Part shown: positions 6,382-7,495 of the stretch, in pieces
Position numbering within the stretch: the stretch's first letter is position 1
Layout: the number at the start of each line of letters is the position of its first letter
NCBI GenBank assembly: GCA_013041975.1
Contig: JABDQZ010000242.1
Location: forward strand, 1-7,495
From: Gammaproteobacteria bacterium
GTDB taxonomy: Bacteria > Pseudomonadota > Gammaproteobacteria > Chromatiales > Chromatiaceae
Direction of reading: 5' to 3'
Length of the DNA stretch: 7,495 bases
Made by a program: the position numbers and the translations under genes
Notes under the pieces: model-generated
What the model was told of the DNA's origin: nothing
Seen by the model: only the letters and a program-made list of their open reading frames with translations
Database searches by the model: none

Positions 6382-6435
6382 ATGAAAAGCAGCGTTGAGG
6401 CACTCAATGAGTTCTTTGCTGAATGGATTGGCTGA
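6382..6435 (+). CDS. Possible 17-residue leader peptide
   Basis: The frame ATG (6382) to TGA (6433-6435) encodes MKSSVEALNEFFAEWIG, which could form a short amphipathic helix. It lies directly behind a hairpin and ends 25 bases before the ATG of the 65-residue gene on the same strand. The ribosome site is weak (GTGTGAG region). A frame this short can arise by chance. It is listed because of its position between a hairpin and a downstream gene. Confidence 0.2.
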   Translation: MKSSVEALNEFFAEWIG

Positions 6436-6460
6436 AACGATTTTATAGAGGTAATGCTTC

Positions 6461-6658
6461 ATGAATCAAAATAAGACATATCGATTATTAGTTGACGGCA
6501 GACCCAGCCTGCAATTTGCTTCTCTGGAAGAGGCCAAAACCTATGTTCTGAGCCAGGGGCAACTATGCGAATTTTATGCTGAATTGCCCCGCGCACCTGC
6601 ACCGAGTCAAAAGTGGCTATTTGATTTTGATTTGGCTGATTGGGTTTTACAAAGCTGA
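6461..6658 (+). CDS. Small hypothetical protein (65 residues)
   Basis: The ATG at 6461 has GAGG (6448-6451) 9 bases upstream. The product is soluble with no signal peptide. Its beginning, TYRLLVDGRPSLQFASLEEAKTYV, suggests strand-turn-strand then helix. A Pro/Ala patch (LPRAPAPSQ, about residues 43-51) and an aromatic, acidic end (WLFDFDLADWVLQS) follow. I do not recognise the family. The ribosome site and balanced composition favour a real gene. It stands between the minus-strand membrane gene and the 35-residue gene, with no clear promoter of its own. Confidence 0.6.
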   Translation: MNQNKTYRLLVDGRPSLQFASLEEAKTYVLSQGQLCEFYAELPRAPAPSQKWLFDFDLADWVLQS

Positions 6659-6667
6659 ATAGCGCCC

Positions 6668-6690
6668 CTATAAATATTTTCTATAAATAT
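6668..6690 (+). repeat. Short tandem direct repeat CTATAAATAT
   Basis: CTATAAATAT occurs at 6668-6677 and again at 6681-6690, a 13-bp period, just after the stop of the 65-residue gene. The second copy overlaps the -35 part of a FliA-like site. It may be a protein-binding or UP-like A+T-rich element, or a chance repeat. Confidence 0.4.
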
Positions 6691-6710
6691 CAACCATTTG
6701 TCGTCGATAA
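6684..6710 (+). promoter_or_regulatory. FliA (sigma-28)-type promoter upstream of the 35-residue gene
   Basis: TAAATATC (6684-6691), an 11-base spacer, then GTCGATAA (6703-6710). The TAAA core is exact, the spacing is exact, and the -10 matches 7 of 8 to GCCGATAA. Transcription would start near 6717, about 83 bases before the ATG at 6800. The leader would contain the hairpin CAGGC/GCCTG (6713-6717 with 6726-6730). A separate TATACT at 6762-6767 could be a sigma-70 -10 for the same gene but lacks a good -35. Confidence 0.45.
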
Positions 6711-6799
6711 ATCAGGCATCGTCAAGCCTGCTCGGTCACTGGTGGGTTTTCGTTAACGTTCTATACTTTAAATAGGGCCTTTGTTACAAGGAGAACGTT

Positions 6800-6907
6800 A
6801 TGATTCTGCTGGAAATTGCATCGTGGCTAATTATGGGGTGGTTCCTCTTTCTGGCGTTCGACATGCTCTACCATGTTTTTTGGGATAGCTGGAAGCATCA
6901 TCACTAA
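6800..6907 (+). CDS. 35-residue single-span membrane protein
   Basis: ATG at 6800 to TAA at 6905-6907, with a near-perfect ribosome site AAGGAG (6788-6793) 6 bases upstream, the strongest in this part of the window. The product starts MILLEIASWLIMGWFLFLAFD, one hydrophobic helix rich in Trp and Phe. It ends in a short polar tail WDSWKHHH with three consecutive histidines. I do not recognise it. Size and build are like the small inner-membrane proteins that modulate larger membrane complexes. It lies behind a FliA-like site and before the sensor gene, so a link with motility or sensing is possible but inferred. Confidence 0.6.
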   Translation: MILLEIASWLIMGWFLFLAFDMLYHVFWDSWKHHH

Positions 6908-6935
6908 CCGGGAGAACCCAATAGGGTGCGCCTGG

Positions 6936-6961
6936 TGGGCTGTCATTACTGTGTTAGCCCA
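6936..6961 (+). repeat. Inverted repeat after the 35-residue gene (weak terminator candidate)
   Basis: TGGGCT (6936-6941) pairs with AGCCCA (6956-6961) around a 14-base loop. It follows the stop at 6907 by 28 bases. The sequence after it is AAATCACCC, not a T-run, so intrinsic termination is doubtful. The surrounding 6908-6977 has several further G/C patches (GGGAGAACCC at 6910-6919) and may form a structured RNA 3' end. Confidence 0.25.
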
Positions 6962-6977
6962 AAATCACCCGATGATA

Positions 6978-7004
6978 TCAAGGATTATGCAAGTCTGCCG
7001 TTTA
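6978..7004 (+). promoter_or_regulatory. FliA (sigma-28)-type promoter for the Cache-type sensor gene
   Basis: TCAAGGAT (6978-6985), an 11-base spacer, then GCCGTTTA (6997-7004). TCAA fits the pseudomonad form of the FliA -35, spacing is exact, and the -10 matches 6 of 8. Transcription would start near 7011, about 33 bases before the ATG at 7044. Confidence 0.4.
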
Positions 7005-7043
7005 AATTATCAGAGGGTAAAAGCGGAATCTGACGAGCTATAA

Positions 7044-7495
7044 ATGCAGCTAAACGTAGAACATTGGAAGCCACATAAAAAGTCTGTTTTTCGCTTTTTT
7101 TTGGGCTATTTTGTACCACTTTTTTTGGCTGTGACTTTCATATTTATTGGCTTATTGATTAGCGATTATTTTAGATCGATCGAATTAATTAACCAGAATG
7201 AAAAGTTACATATAAACATTGTCAAGAAGGCCCTGATACGTGACTTGATCGATATAGGGCCAGATCTAAAAATTCTGATTGGCAGCGACCAATTCAAAGA
7301 ATACCTAAAGGCCCCGGATAACAACAATAAGAAAAAACTGGAAAACACTTTCAGTTTATTTGCCGAGCAGCGCCGAATCTATGCTCAAATTCGATTTATT
7401 GATGTTGAAGGCTGGGAAAAGGTTCGTGTTGATTTTAATCATTCAAAAGTTCTTTCAATAGCCGATGAACAATTACAGAACAAATCTGATCGGTA
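7044..7495 (+). CDS. Partial membrane sensor protein with Cache-like periplasmic domain (N-terminal 150 residues)
   Basis: The frame opens at ATG 7044 and runs off the right edge. TAA at 7041-7043 in the same frame fixes this as the earliest start, and GACGAG (7032-7037) is a weak ribosome site. After a basic cytoplasmic stretch (HWKPHKKSVFRFF) comes a membrane span at about 18-40. An extracytoplasmic region with helical character follows. The stretch YAQIRFIDVEGWEKVRVDFN (about 114-133) and then LQNKSDR at the end are typical of the first part of double-Cache (dCache/PDC) sensor domains. In such proteins this domain usually feeds a histidine kinase, a GGDEF/EAL output or a chemoreceptor. The output domain is outside the window, so the class is unknown. 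A FliA-like site lies upstream. Confidence 0.85.
   Translation, partial: MQLNVEHWKPHKKSVFRFFLGYFVPLFLAVTFIFIGLLISDYFRSIELINQNEKLHINIVKKALIRDLIDIGPDLKILIGSDQFKEYLKAPDNNNKKKLENTFSLFAEQRRIYAQIRFIDVEGWEKVRVDFNHSKVLSIADEQLQNKSDR

Noticed and set aside
6713..6730. CAGGC/GCCTG hairpin as terminator of the 65-residue gene
   Set aside because: The stem is only 5 bp and no T-run follows directly.
7166..7348. 60-codon minus-strand open frame
   Set aside because: It is antisense to the sensor gene starting at 7044, whose membrane span and Cache-like motif are recognisable.

Overview
The window looks like chromosome from a flagellated, quinone-respiring gammaproteobacterium of moderate to low GC. This is inferred from a bacterial UbiA, a gammaproteobacterial-type YqaA, an A+T-leaning codon choice, and sites resembling the flagellar sigma factor FliA (sigma-28). 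I cannot name a genus. There are no rRNA, tRNA, CRISPR or insertion-sequence signatures. The window is a mosaic of short transcription units, not one operon.

Layout. At the left edge, on the minus strand, is the N-terminal 205 residues of a charged, coiled-coil-rich protein of unknown function. It is divergent from a plus-strand pair at 781-1592: a small acidic unknown protein and a YqaA/DedA-type membrane protein. A monocistronic gene for an 840-residue membrane GGDEF-EAL protein (c-di-GMP turnover) follows at 1718-4240. It converges on a minus-strand gene for a small Tic20/DUF4870-like membrane protein. That gene diverges from ubiA (4-hydroxybenzoate polyprenyltransferase) across an 83-bp region holding two overlapping promoters. 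Next come a bacteriohemerythrin with a full diiron ligand set (5591-5992) and a convergent small two-helix membrane protein. The right-hand 1.2 kb holds very small genes (a possible 17-residue leader peptide, a 65-residue unknown, a 35-residue single-span membrane protein). It ends in a truncated gene for a membrane-anchored sensor with a Cache-like periplasmic domain.

How it may work together. The most interesting regulatory signal is a set of three plus-strand sites of the form T(C/A)AA-N15-G(C/T)CGNTNN. They lie upstream of the GGDEF-EAL gene (1631-1657), the 35-residue gene (6684-6710) and the Cache-type sensor gene (6978-7004). If real, c-di-GMP turnover and at least one environmental sensor are expressed with late flagellar genes. 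The hemerythrin would add oxygen binding nearby. The promoter calls are pattern matches made by eye, and the functional linkage is inference. I see no clear previously undescribed multi-gene system. The best novelty candidates are the small genes and the shared promoter pattern.
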